NCBI GenBank assembly: GCA_020637215.1
Contig: JACJWI010000005.1
Location: 1 to 64,000, forward strand
DNA length: 64,000 bases
Source: Microthrixaceae bacterium
Lineage (GTDB): Bacteria > Actinomycetota > Acidimicrobiia > Acidimicrobiales > Microtrichaceae
Direction: 5' to 3'
The translations under genes were made by a program, and so were the position numbers. Below the pieces are notes generated by a model, which saw only the letters and a program-made list of their open reading frames with translations, had not been told where the DNA came from and did no database searches. Of the stretch, positions 8,787 through 17,934 are shown in pieces; position 1 is the stretch's first letter; every line of letters starts with the position of its first letter.

Positions 8787-8922
8787 GCGACCCCGACCCA
8801 CGGGTCGGCCTCGACGCCCGGCGTCCGGGGCCGACTCCGGTCACCCCAAGTTGGCCGGGGCGTTGGTGATGGTCGGCGTGGTCGTCGTGTTGATCGTCCT
8901 CGCGGTGCTGCCGCTGCTCTGA
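8770..8922 (+). CDS. Small single-span membrane peptide
   Basis: 50-codon frame starting inside the last codons of ric (17-nt overlap). It has a Pro/Arg-rich cytoplasmic head and one strongly hydrophobic C-terminal helix (LAGALVMVGVVVVLIVLAVL) ending at the stop. A GC-rich hairpin 28 nt downstream would end the operon just after it, which supports its being the last gene. I do not recognise a family; tail-anchored topology is inferred. A chance frame remains possible. Confidence 0.45.
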   Translation: MASPAERPRPTGRPRRPASGADSGHPKLAGALVMVGVVVVLIVLAVLPLL

Positions 8923-8950
8923 ACATCGATGCGATCGGCCCGACCCTGAC

Positions 8951-8970
8951 CCCGACCGTCGGCGGTCGGG
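8951..8970 (+). terminator. Hairpin terminator of the globin-RIC operon
   Basis: Perfect 8-bp GC stem CCCGACCG / CGGTCGGG with a TCGG loop, 28 nt past the last stop of the operon and before the convergent NTF2-like gene. There is no U-run, as is common in actinobacterial terminators. It could serve both strands. Confidence 0.55.
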
Positions 8971-9008
8971 TGGTTCAGCCGATCAGGACGTTCAGGCGAT
9001 GGGGATGT

Positions 9009-9431
9009 TCAGGCGATCGGGACCGGGCCGCCCGCATCGGGGACCATCTTTCGGGTGACGAACCGCCAGGTTCCGTCGACCTTGCGCAGCGTGTCCTGGT
9101 AGAGGCCCGACAGCATCACCTTCACCCCGCCGGTTGCCTCGTCGGCGACCCACAGCTGCAGGTAGGCCGCGCCGGTGGCGGTGTCGCCATCGCCGAGGAT
9201 GCGCACGTTGGTCGCCACGTGGCGTGAGCCGGGCATGATCAGCGGGACGCCGGCCGCGAACTCGACGCGTGCCTCGGTCGACCCCTCGACGAAGATCCCC
9301 ATGCCGGTGTCGAGGGTTCCCTCCTCGACGAACAGCGCCGCCCACTCCTCGGCGCGGCCGCCGTCGATCAGGTGGTTGTAGGCCGCGTACAGCTGCTCGA
9401 TGGCGATGATGTCGTCGGCGGCAAGGGTCAT
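9009..9431 (-). CDS. SnoaL/NTF2-like domain protein
   Basis: 140 residues forming one cone-shaped alpha+beta NTF2-like domain: an N-terminal helix (DIIAIEQLYAAYNHLIDGG), the EEWAALFVEEGTLD turn typical of SnoaL-like_4 proteins, then strands including SRHVATNVRILGDGD and GTWRFVTRKMV. Family members are small cyclases, isomerases, dehydratases or ligand-binding proteins. It stands alone, convergent with the globin-RIC operon and 73 nt downstream of the serine-hydrolase lipoprotein gene, with which it shares a strand. Function is unassigned. Confidence 0.78.
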   Translation of the reverse strand: MTLAADDIIAIEQLYAAYNHLIDGGRAEEWAALFVEEGTLDTGMGIFVEGSTEARVEFAAGVPLIMPGSRHVATNVRILGDGDTATGAAYLQLWVADEATGGVKVMLSGLYQDTLRKVDGTWRFVTRKMVPDAGGPVPIA

Positions 9432-9504
9432 GGCGATCGCTCCGATCGGTGGTGGTGATCCGAGTCCGGCCCCTGTCGGCCGGGTCGACCGCCAGTCTGC
9501 CCCG

Positions 9505-10722
9505 TCAGCTCCCGGCCGGGGGCCGGCCGGCGCGCTCGTCCATGATCCGGTCGACCATCGGGCGGATCTCGTTCATCAGGGCCTGGCCCTGGCCGCTGGT
9601 GGCCTCGAGCACCAGGAACGCCGCGTAGCCGCGGTCGAGGTCGATCCAGGGCTCGGCGCCGAACGCCCCGCCGTCCTGTTGGCGGTCGGTGTCGTCACGG
9701 TCGATCCACCAGCCGAGCCCGTAGCCCTCGTCGTCGCCTCCCGTGCCGAACCCGCCGATCCGGTCGGTGTGGGCCTGCTCGACAGCGGCCTCCGACAGCA
9801 CGCGGGTCTTGCCGCACCGTCCGCCGCGCAGGTGCATGCGCAGAAGGGTGGCGTAGTCGAGCGGGGTCACGTACGCGCCGCCCTCCATGTTCGGGTTGTC
9901 GGTCGGAGCCAACACGGACGGGTCACCGTCGAACTCGGTCGGGTACGAGAACGGCCCGGTCGGCGAGGTGATCTGCGCGAAGTGGTTGTTGAAGGCGAGC
10001 GACCTCACTCCGCACGGCTCGACGTAGGTCTCGTCGATCAGCTCCGCCCAACTCTTGTTCGACACCTCCTCGGCCACCGCGCCGGCGACCTGCCACTGCC
10101 CGCCGCCGTAGCGGAACTGCGTGTCGGGCGGGACCACGAGCGCGTCGTCGTCGGTGCTGGTGAAGATCGTGCGGCCGCAGTCGGTCAACGTCCCGGTCGG
10201 CAGGTACTGGCAGAGGTACGGCGCGTACATCGGGCCGTCGACCAGACCCGGCAGGCCGGAGCTGTTGGACAGGAGCTGGGCCACGGTCACCGTCGGGTTG
10301 GCCGATCCCCACGGCACCGCGTCGGCGACGGGGGCGTCGAGGTCGATCAGGCCCTGGTCCTGGAGGCGCAGCAGGACCCCGGCGGTGAGCATCTTGGACG
10401 ACGACGCGATCAGCGACGGTCGGTCGGGACCGAACGCTCCGGTGTAGTGCTGCCAGACCACCCCGCTGCCGTCCGCGCCGCCGTTCCGTTCGACCACCAC
10501 CAGCGCGGCTCCGTTCAGGCCCTCGCGGGTCACGAAGCCGTCGATGGCGGTGGCGACCTCGGCGAAGGGTTGGTCGGTGGCGGCGGGTTCGGCGGCGACC
10601 GCCGTCGTCGAGGTCGACCTCGGCCCCGATGTCGTTGGTCGCGTGGCCTCGCCGGCGTCGGAGCAGCCCACGGTGGCCAGGGCGATGCACAGCACCGCGA
10701 TCAGCCGTCCACCCGTCCTCAT
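9505..10722 (-). CDS. Exported serine hydrolase lipoprotein (class C beta-lactamase-like)
   Basis: 405 residues with a lipoprotein signal: Arg near the N-terminus, a hydrophobic core and lipobox ATVGC, giving Cys20 as the lipidated residue. A Thr/Ser-rich linker follows. The beta-lactamase-related domain has SxxK at Ser107-Lys110 (SSSK) and FRYGGGQWQVAG where the YxN motif is expected. Probably a cell-envelope D,D-peptidase or esterase rather than an antibiotic-resistance enzyme, since the canonical KTG box is not evident. It is divergent from the giant repeat protein; the 188-bp gap carries the latter's promoter. Confidence 0.82.
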   Translation of the reverse strand: MRTGGRLIAVLCIALATVGCSDAGEATRPTTSGPRSTSTTAVAAEPAATDQPFAEVATAIDGFVTREGLNGAALVVVERNGGADGSGVVWQHYTGAFGPDRPSLIASSSKMLTAGVLLRLQDQGLIDLDAPVADAVPWGSANPTVTVAQLLSNSSGLPGLVDGPMYAPYLCQYLPTGTLTDCGRTIFTSTDDDALVVPPDTQFRYGGGQWQVAGAVAEEVSNKSWAELIDETYVEPCGVRSLAFNNHFAQITSPTGPFSYPTEFDGDPSVLAPTDNPNMEGGAYVTPLDYATLLRMHLRGGRCGKTRVLSEAAVEQAHTDRIGGFGTGGDDEGYGLGWWIDRDDTDRQQDGGAFGAEPWIDLDRGYAAFLVLEATSGQGQALMNEIRPMVDRIMDERAGRPPAGS

Positions 10723-10853
10723 CCCTCGACCTCCACCTGACGGTCAGGTACCGCCGACCCGTCTCGTCGCCATCATCGCGCGACCGTGGCCGACCTACTC
10801 CGGCCACGGTCGGTGGGGCCAGGAGCGCCCGGAGCGAGACCTCGACTTGCGTA

Positions 10854-10881
10854 TTGACTAATCGCGGATCCGTCCTAGGTT
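10854..10881 (+). promoter_or_regulatory. Sigma70-type promoter of the giant repeat protein
   Basis: TTGACT (10854-10859), a 16-nt spacer, then TAGGTT (10876-10881), close to the actinobacterial vegetative consensus. It ends 29 nt before the chosen ATG, with GGAGGGGGG at 10897-10905. No palindrome overlaps it. Confidence 0.6.
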
Positions 10882-10910
10882 CAACGGCAGGACGATGGAG
10901 GGGGGACGAC

Positions 10911-13900
10911 ATGGCGTCGTCGAGGGAACTCGGTCCAGTTCGCGTCGGTCGGCGCGCCGCAGGTGCGGTCGTCGCATTGGTGACGCTGGTGTCGGTGCTG
11001 GTGGGTGGACCGCCGGCGGGCGCCAGCTCCGTCGGGTCGGTGACCGCAGCGGTGTCGCCGGCGGTGGCCGGGGCGACGGGCGCGCGGTGGACGATCGGGT
11101 TCACGAACACGACCGCCGTCAGCTCGAGCGACACGGTGACGGTGACCGCCCCGGCGGGGACGGTGTTGCCCAACTCCTGCACCTACCAGGTGATCGACAC
11201 CACGCCCAACCCGGACGTGAGCTGGACGGTCTGTCCCACGCAGCCGGTCGACGTGAACCAGTCGGTGCTCCAGCTGTGGTCCGACGTCCCGGCCGGTCAC
11301 GCTCTCCAGGTCGTCATCGACGACGTCGCCAACTCGGGCACCGCCGGTTCGCAGTCGGTGTCGATCTCCACCTCGACCGACACCGATGCGGTGAGCGCGG
11401 GGTTCAGCCTGGCCACCGGGCCGACGTCGGTGTCGGCGGTGTCGGTGGTGTCGTCGCCGGCGGTGGCGGGTGCAACGGGGGCGCGGTGGACTGTCGGGTT
11501 CACCAACACGAGTGCGTTGAACTACTACTACTCGAGGGTCGTCGTGTCGGCTCCGGCGGGGACGGTGTTGCCCAGCTCGTGCACGTACCAGCTGGTGGAT
11601 ACCACCCCGAACCCGGACGTGACGCTGTCGGGGTGCGTGACTTCGGGTGGGGGCACCAACGAGGTCGAGATCTATCCGGGTGCGGACGTTCCGGCTGGTC
11701 ACGTGTTGCAGTTGGTGATCGACGACGTGGGGAACCCGCCGAACGCGGGGTCGTACCCGGTGGCGGTGTCGACGACGTCGGATCGTGCGCCGGTCACCGC
11801 GAACGTGGCCCTGACGTCGGGGCCGACGTCGGTGTCGGCGGTGTCGGTGGTGTCGTCGCCGGCGGTGGCGGGTGCAACGGGGGCGCGGTGGACTGTCGGG
11901 TTCACCAACACGAGTGCGTTGAACTACTACTACTCGAGGGTCGTCGTGTCGGCTCCGGCGGGGACGGTGTTGCCCAGCTCGTGCACGTACCAGCTGGTGG
12001 ATACCACCCCGAACCCGGACGTGACGCTGTCGGGGTGCGTGACTTCGGGTGGGGGCACCAACGAGGTCGAGATCTATCCGGGTGCGGACGTTCCGGCTGG
12101 TCACGTGTTGCAGTTGGTGATCGACGACGTGGGGAACCCGCCGAACGCGGGGTCGTACCCGGTGGCGGTGTCGACGACGTCGGATCGTGCGCCGGTCACC
12201 GCGAACGTGGCCCTGACGTCGGGGCCGACCGCGGTGTCGGCGGTGTCGGTGGTGTCGTCGCCGGCGGTGGCGGGTGCAACGGGGGCGCGGTGGACTGTCG
12301 GGTTCACCAACACGAGTGCGTTGAACTACTACTACTCGAGGGTCGTCGTGTCGGCTCCGGCGGGGACGGTGTTGCCCAGCTCGTGCACGTACCAGCTGGT
12401 GGATACCACCCCGAACCCGGACGTGACGCTGTCGGGGTGCGTGACTTCGGGTGGGGGCACCAACGAGGTCGAGATCTATCCGGGTGCGGACGTTCCGGCT
12501 GGTCACGTGTTGCAGTTGGTGATCGACGACGTGGGGAACCCGCCGAACGCGGGGTCGTACCCGGTGGCGGTGTCGACGACGTCGGATCGTGCGCCGGTCA
12601 CCGCGAACGTGGCCCTGACGTCGGGGCCGACCGCGGTGTCGGCGGTGTCGGTGGTGTCGTCGCCGGCGGTGGCGGGTGCAACGGGGGCGCGGTGGACTGT
12701 CGGGTTCACCAACACGAGTGCGTTGAACTACTACTACTCGAGGGTCGTCGTGTCGGCTCCGGCGGGGACGGTGTTGCCCAGCTCGTGCACGTACCAGCTG
12801 GTGGATACCACCCCGAACCCGGACGCGACGACCTGGGCCTGCCCGACCTCTGGTGGGGGCACCAACGAGGTCGAGATCTACGTCGGCGGTGACGTCCCGG
12901 CCGGTCACGCCCTGCAACTCGTCATCCCCGAGGTGACGAACCCCGCCTCCTCGGGCTCCAAGACCCTGACGATCCGCACATCGTCGGACCAGGTCCCCGT
13001 CACCGCCGGCTACTCGCTCGGGTTGGGGGTGTCGACCACGGCGCTGCCGTCGGCGACGGCCGGCGATGCCTATTCCGCGACCCTGACCGCGACCGGCGGG
13101 ACGGGCCCCTACACGTGGTCGATGGCACCCGGCTCGGGCGCGCTTCCGTCGGGGTTGTCGCTCAACGCGACCACGGGTGAGATCTCCGGGACTCCGGCCG
13201 CGGGGTCCGGCGGCACGTACTCGAACCTGGTGTTCCGGGTGAAGGACTCCACCAATGCGACCTCGGACTCGATCCCGCTGACCCTCAACGTGGGGGCGGC
13301 ACCGCTGATCCAGGGCCAAGCCGAGGTGACCTTCACGCCGGGCGTCGACAACGCGTTCTGGGTGTACGCCGGCGGGCTCCCGGCTCCGTCGCTGTCGGTC
13401 AGCGGCGCGCTTCCGAGCGGGGTGACGTTCACCGACCAGGGCAACGGCAGCGGAACCTTCGCCGGGACCCCGCCCGTCGGCACGAGCGGCGACTATCCGC
13501 TCGTCATCACCGCCACCAACGACATCGGCACCGACACCCAGGACTTCACCCTCACCGTCGCCAAGGCGACGTCGTCGGCGGCGGTCGCGTCCTCGCAGAA
13601 CCCCTCCCGAACCGGGGACCCGGTGACGCTCACCGCCAGCGTGTGGGGTGGAGGTGGGACCCCGACCGGTTCCGTCGAGTTCTTCGACGGTGCCACGTCG
13701 CTGGGGACCGGCACCCTCGCCGGAGGTCAGGCCACCCTGGTCACCTCGGCGCTCACCGTGGGAGCCCACTCGATCACCGTCGTCTACGGCGGCGACGGAT
13801 CGTTCCTGGGGTCGACCTCGGGGGTGCTCACCCAGAACGTCGTCGACCGCACCGACACCACGACCGCCCTGGTGTCGTCGTCGGACCCGTCGGTGTTCGG

Positions 13901-16900
13901 CCAGACGGTCTGGTTCACCGCCACGGTCACCGGCTCGGGCGCCACGCCCAGCGGAACCGTGACGTTCTTCGACGGCTCCGGTCTGCTCGGCTCGGTCGCC
14001 CTCGACTCGAACGGCCAGGCCTCGTTCTCGACATCCTCGTTGGCCGTCGGCGAGCACCCCGTGACCGCGGTGTACGGCGGTGACAGCACGTTCGAGGGGT
14101 CGGTCTCGGCCGCGGTCGACCAGACCGTCCAGCCCGTGTCGACCACCACGGTGGTCTCCTCGTCGCTGAACCCGTCGGGCCTCGGAGCGTCGGTGACGTT
14201 GTCGGCGACGGTCGCCCCGGTCGCACCGGGTTCTGGTGTCCCGGGCGGGTCGGTCGAGTTCTTCGACGGGACCACGTCGCTCGGCACCGGGACCCTGGAC
14301 GGAACCGGAGTCGCCCGACTGGTGACCTCGGACCTGGCGACGGGGACCCATCCGATCACCGCCGTCTATGCCGGCACCACGTCGTTCCTCACATCCACGT
14401 CGGCGCAGCTCGACCAGGTGGTGAACCCGGCGCCGCTCACGCCGACGTCGACGGCCCTGACGTCGACGCCGAACCCGTCGGTGTTCGGCCAGGCCGTGAC
14501 CCTCACCGCGACCGTCGCCGGTGACGGGGGGACACCAACGGGAGCTGTGACGTTCTTCGATGGCACCACGTCGCTCGGGTCGTCCGCCCTGGATGCCGGT
14601 GGGGTCGCGGCACTGCCGGTCTCCAGCCTGGCGGTGGGGAATCGCCAGATCACCGCGGTCTACGGCGGTGACAGCGTCTTCGCCCCGTCCTCGTCGTCGG
14701 CCCAGACCCAGGTCGTCGACCCGGCGGGGACCGCGACCGCGCTCACGTCTTCGGCCAATCCGTCCACCTCGGGTCAGGAGGTGACGTTCACCACGACCGT
14801 GACGGCGACCGCCCCCGGAGCGGGAGCCCCCGCAGGCACCGTCGAGTTCCGGGACGGGGCGACGGTGCTCGGAACCGTCACCCTGAACGGTCTCGGAGCG
14901 GCGACTCTGCCGACCTCGGCGCTGACCGCGGGAACGCACTCGATCACCGCCGTGTATTCGGGATCCTCCAGCTTCTCGACGTCGACGTCGCCGGCGGTCG
15001 ACCAGGTCGTCAACGAGACACCCCTCGTCGCGACCGCCACAGCGTTGACGTCGTCGCTGAACCCCTCGGGTTCCGGTGCCGAGGTCACCTTCACCGCCAC
15101 CGTCACCGGTGACGGCGGGACCCCGACCGGGACCGTCGAGCTGTTCGACGGGGCCACGTCGCTTGGGACGCGAACCCTGGACGGCTCGGGATCGGCCACG
15201 TTGTCGACCGCGGGCCTGACCGTCGGGACCCACTCGATCACCGCCCAGTACTCGGGTGACGACACCTTCGCGACGTCGACGTCGACGGTCGTCGACCAGG
15301 TGGTCGAGGAGTCACCGCTCACCGCGACGATGACGAGTCTCGCATCCTCGACCAACCCTTCGGTGGTAGGTCAGGCCGTGACGTTGACCGCCACGGTCAC
15401 CGGCGCCGGGGGCACCCCGACGGGGACGGTCGAGTTCTTCGACGGCGAGAACTCGATCGGGACCGCCGAGGTGGGAACCGATGGCCTGGCCGCGACCACC
15501 ATCTCCTCGCTGATGGTCGGCAACCACGTCCTGACCGCGGCCTACGGCGGCGACGACGACTTCGCCGGGTCGACGTCCGCCGGGCTCACCCAGGCGGTCA
15601 ACCCGTCGATGACCGCCACCACGGTCAGCTCCTCTGTCAACCCTTCGACGCTGGGTCAGGATGTGACCTTCACCGTGGCGGTCACGGTGGTCGCCCCCGG
15701 GGCCGGTGTGCCGGGCGGACTGGTCGAACTGCGTGACGGGGCCGCCGTGGTGGACACCGCGGCGTTGGACGAGGCCGGATCGGCGTCGTTCTCCACGTCC
15801 TCCCTGGCGGTCGGGACGCACCAGATGACCGCCGTCTACCACGGCAACGCCAGTTTCACGACGTCCACCTCGTCCGGCGTCGACCAGGTGGTCGAGGCCA
15901 CAGCGCTGACGGAGACGACGACCGTCGTCGCCTCATCGGCCAACCCGTCGACGTTCGGCCAGACGATCACCCTCACCGCCACGGTGTCGGGACAGGGAGG
16001 CACGCCGAGCGGATCGGCGGAGTTCCGCGACGGCGCCACCCTGGTCGGAACGGCGGCCCTCGACGAGAACGGGGCCGCCACCCTCGATGTGTCGGATCTG
16101 GCGGTGGGCGATCATCCGATCACTGCCGTCTACCCCGGTGACGCCGTCTTCGCCGGGTCGACCTCGGCCGCGCTGACCCAGACCGTCGAGCGTGCGGCGA
16201 CAGCCACCGTGGTGACCTCGTCGGCCAACCCGTCGACGCTCGGCCAGACGGTCACGCTCCACGCCGTCGTCAGCCGGACGAACCCTGGACCCGGCACCCC
16301 GGGCGGGTCGGTCGAGTTCTTCGACGGGACGACCTCCCTCGGCACCGCGGTGATCGACGTGACGGGTGCCGCAGAGCTGGACGTGTCACCCACGGTGGGA
16401 TCGCACCCGATCACCGCGTTGTACGCCGGTGACGTGTCGTTCGGCGGATCGACGTCCGGTGTGCTCGACCAGGTGGTGGTCGCGGCGCCCCTGTCGCCCA
16501 CGACCACCGAGCTGACCTCCGGTCCGAACCCGACGACGGTCGGCGAGCAGGTCGTGCTGACCGCTCAGGTCGACGCCGAGGCCGGCACGCCCGGTGGAAC
16601 GGTCGAGTTCCGGGAGGGGACGACGATCCTCGGCGCCGTCACCGTCGACGGAACCGGTGCGGCGGTGCTGACGACATCGTCGTTGAGCGTCGGTGAGCAC
16701 CACATCACCGCGGTGTATGGAGGCGACGCTGACCACGCCGGCTCCACGTCGGACCCGGTCACCCAGATCGTGCAGGACGCCCCGACCTGCACCCCGCTCG
16801 AGCGCATCCACTCGGTGAACGGCGTGGCGACCCTCGCCTCCGGAGGGTCCCTATCGGTCCATCTGGATCGGGTGACCGTGCCGTTCTTCGGGTCGTTGTG

Positions 16901-17180
16901 GGTCGGCAACGTGGAGTACCGCGACCGGTCCCCACGCGTGCGGATCGTGTCGTTGGTCCTCACCCGCCACGATGTGGTGCGGCCGATCCCCGACACGTGC
17001 CGGGGCGCGGCGATCCGCGTCGATGGCGTGAACCTGAGTCGGTTCCCGTGGCGCACCGGCAAGCTCGATCTCCGGATCGTCGACCGATCACCCGACGCGG
17101 CGGATGCGGTCACCCTCGACTTCCCGGGGGTCGCACCGGTGTCGAGCTCGGTCACGCGTGGAGACCTGCAGATCCGCTGA
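10911..17180 (+). CDS. Giant secreted multidomain Ig-like repeat protein
   Basis: 2,089 residues. The signal peptide runs to about residue 38 (hydrophobic core then PPAGASS). Next comes one diverged and four closely related 134-residue modules containing SPAVAGATGARWTVGFTN and CTYQLVDTTPNPD (to about residue 700), then two putative-Ig (He_PIG) domains (about 704-884) with LPSGLSLNATTGEISGTP. Eleven Big_3_5-type Ig-like repeats follow, each about 95 residues with xNPSxxGQxVTxTATV and FFDGxTSLGT (about 884-1950), and a 135-residue C-terminal domain with two cysteines. No LPXTG motif or C-terminal membrane span is visible, so retention at the surface is unclear. The start is fixed by GGAGGGGGG 5 nt before ATG. 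Probably an adhesin or cell-surface fibre. Confidence 0.88.
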   Translation: MASSRELGPVRVGRRAAGAVVALVTLVSVLVGGPPAGASSVGSVTAAVSPAVAGATGARWTIGFTNTTAVSSSDTVTVTAPAGTVLPNSCTYQVIDTTPNPDVSWTVCPTQPVDVNQSVLQLWSDVPAGHALQVVIDDVANSGTAGSQSVSISTSTDTDAVSAGFSLATGPTSVSAVSVVSSPAVAGATGARWTVGFTNTSALNYYYSRVVVSAPAGTVLPSSCTYQLVDTTPNPDVTLSGCVTSGGGTNEVEIYPGADVPAGHVLQLVIDDVGNPPNAGSYPVAVSTTSDRAPVTANVALTSGPTSVSAVSVVSSPAVAGATGARWTVGFTNTSALNYYYSRVVVSAPAGTVLPSSCTYQLVDTTPNPDVTLSGCVTSGGGTNEVEIYPGADVPAGHVLQLVIDDVGNPPNAGSYPVAVSTTSDRAPVTANVALTSGPTAVSAVSVVSSPAVAGATGARWTVGFTNTSALNYYYSRVVVSAPAGTVLPSSCTYQLVDTTPNPDVTLSGCVTSGGGTNEVEIYPGADVPAGHVLQLVIDDVGNPPNAGSYPVAVSTTSDRAPVTANVALTSGPTAVSAVSVVSSPAVAGATGARWTVGFTNTSALNYYYSRVVVSAPAGTVLPSSCTYQLVDTTPNPDATTWACPTSGGGTNEVEIYVGGDVPAGHALQLVIPEVTNPASSGSKTLTIRTSSDQVPVTAGYSLGLGVSTTALPSATAGDAYSATLTATGGTGPYTWSMAPGSGALPSGLSLNATTGEISGTPAAGSGGTYSNLVFRVKDSTNATSDSIPLTLNVGAAPLIQGQAEVTFTPGVDNAFWVYAGGLPAPSLSVSGALPSGVTFTDQGNGSGTFAGTPPVGTSGDYPLVITATNDIGTDTQDFTLTVAKATSSAAVASSQNPSRTGDPVTLTASVWGGGGTPTGSVEFFDGATSLGTGTLAGGQATLVTSALTVGAHSITVVYGGDGSFLGSTSGVLTQNVVDRTDTTTALVSSSDPSVFGQTVWFTATVTGSGATPSGTVTFFDGSGLLGSVALDSNGQASFSTSSLAVGEHPVTAVYGGDSTFEGSVSAAVDQTVQPVSTTTVVSSSLNPSGLGASVTLSATVAPVAPGSGVPGGSVEFFDGTTSLGTGTLDGTGVARLVTSDLATGTHPITAVYAGTTSFLTSTSAQLDQVVNPAPLTPTSTALTSTPNPSVFGQAVTLTATVAGDGGTPTGAVTFFDGTTSLGSSALDAGGVAALPVSSLAVGNRQITAVYGGDSVFAPSSSSAQTQVVDPAGTATALTSSANPSTSGQEVTFTTTVTATAPGAGAPAGTVEFRDGATVLGTVTLNGLGAATLPTSALTAGTHSITAVYSGSSSFSTSTSPAVDQVVNETPLVATATALTSSLNPSGSGAEVTFTATVTGDGGTPTGTVELFDGATSLGTRTLDGSGSATLSTAGLTVGTHSITAQYSGDDTFATSTSTVVDQVVEESPLTATMTSLASSTNPSVVGQAVTLTATVTGAGGTPTGTVEFFDGENSIGTAEVGTDGLAATTISSLMVGNHVLTAAYGGDDDFAGSTSAGLTQAVNPSMTATTVSSSVNPSTLGQDVTFTVAVTVVAPGAGVPGGLVELRDGAAVVDTAALDEAGSASFSTSSLAVGTHQMTAVYHGNASFTTSTSSGVDQVVEATALTETTTVVASSANPSTFGQTITLTATVSGQGGTPSGSAEFRDGATLVGTAALDENGAATLDVSDLAVGDHPITAVYPGDAVFAGSTSAALTQTVERAATATVVTSSANPSTLGQTVTLHAVVSRTNPGPGTPGGSVEFFDGTTSLGTAVIDVTGAAELDVSPTVGSHPITALYAGDVSFGGSTSGVLDQVVVAAPLSPTTTELTSGPNPTTVGEQVVLTAQVDAEAGTPGGTVEFREGTTILGAVTVDGTGAAVLTTSSLSVGEHHITAVYGGDADHAGSTSDPVTQIVQDAPTCTPLERIHSVNGVATLASGGSLSVHLDRVTVPFFGSLWVGNVEYRDRSPRVRIVSLVLTRHDVVRPIPDTCRGAAIRVDGVNLSRFPWRTGKLDLRIVDRSPDAADAVTLDFPGVAPVSSSVTRGDLQIR
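11430..12825 (+). repeat. 402-bp near-identical tandem repeats within the giant protein gene
   Basis: Units at 11430-11831, 11832-12233 and 12234-12635, plus a fourth identical for its first 190 bp (12636-12825) before diverging. The first two units differ only at two bases at their 3' end; the second and third read as identical. Each encodes one 134-residue module. Such base-level identity indicates very recent duplication or ongoing homogenisation, and it is also a classic place for assembly collapse. Confidence 0.93.
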
Positions 17181-17244
17181 TCGACGAGGTGATGACCCGA
17201 CCCGTCGCCTCCGGCCCGTTTGTCGCGCTCGTGGAGGACCCCTG

Positions 17245-17934
17245 GTGTCGGACGGCGTGGGGGACGACGATGGGACCGTGACGGCGCTCGTGGTCGACGG
17301 AGTGGGGAAGCGGTTCGGACGCACCACGATCCTCGACGGGGTGGACCTGGCTGTGGAGCGGGGAGAGGTCGTCGCTCTGACCGGTGAGAACGGCGCCGGG
17401 AAGTCGACGCTCATGCGGATCTGCGCCGGCTTGGAGCGTGCGGACTCGGGGACGGTGACCGTGACCGGACGGATCGGCTACTGCCCGCAGATCCCCGGTC
17501 TCTTCGAGCTGCTCACCGCCGAGGACCACCTGGTCATGTTCGGACGGGGTGCCGGCATCGGCCGGGCCGAATCCCTGGAACGAGGTCGGGCGATCCTGGC
17601 CGAGTTCGACTATCCGCTCCACGAGCGCAGCGTCACCCGCGACCTGTCCGGCGGAACCCGCCAGAAGCTCAACCTCGCGCTGGCCCTGCTGGTCGACCCG
17701 ACGGTGCTGCTGCTCGACGAGCCCTACCAGGGCTTCGACCGTGGGACCTACGTGAACTTCTGGGACCACTGCGCGCGCTGGCGGGACCAGGGTCGGGCCG
17801 TGGTGGTCGTCACCCACATGCTCGCCGAGCTCGAGCGCGCCGACCGGGTCGTCGAGCTGCCGGCGCATCCGTCGCGGGCGGTGGACGCCGCCGCCCCGGG
17901 CCCGCGCCGGAGACGGTCGGGGAGGTCCCGGTGA
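17245..17934 (+). CDS. ABC transporter ATP-binding protein
   Basis: 229 residues with a complete nucleotide-binding domain: Walker A GENGAGKST, signature LSGGTRQKL, Walker B VLLLDEP and switch histidine in VVVTHM. The domain is compact and followed by a basic tail (RRRRSGRSR). GTG 17245 is chosen for the GGAGG 7 nt upstream; GTG 17278 is an alternative. The stop overlaps the start of the permease (GTGA), so the pair forms an ABC-2-type exporter. It follows the giant secreted protein by 64 nt, but cargo or linkage is not shown. Confidence 0.9.
   Translation: MSDGVGDDDGTVTALVVDGVGKRFGRTTILDGVDLAVERGEVVALTGENGAGKSTLMRICAGLERADSGTVTVTGRIGYCPQIPGLFELLTAEDHLVMFGRGAGIGRAESLERGRAILAEFDYPLHERSVTRDLSGGTRQKLNLALALLVDPTVLLLDEPYQGFDRGTYVNFWDHCARWRDQGRAVVVVTHMLAELERADRVVELPAHPSRAVDAAAPGPRRRRSGRSR

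Noticed and set aside
10881..15233. Very long minus-strand open frame (1,450 codons) opposite the giant repeat protein
   Set aside because: It is Arg/Gly/His-rich low-complexity sequence produced by the GC-rich complement of a real repetitive gene; the plus strand has a signal peptide, known domains, promoter and ribosome site.
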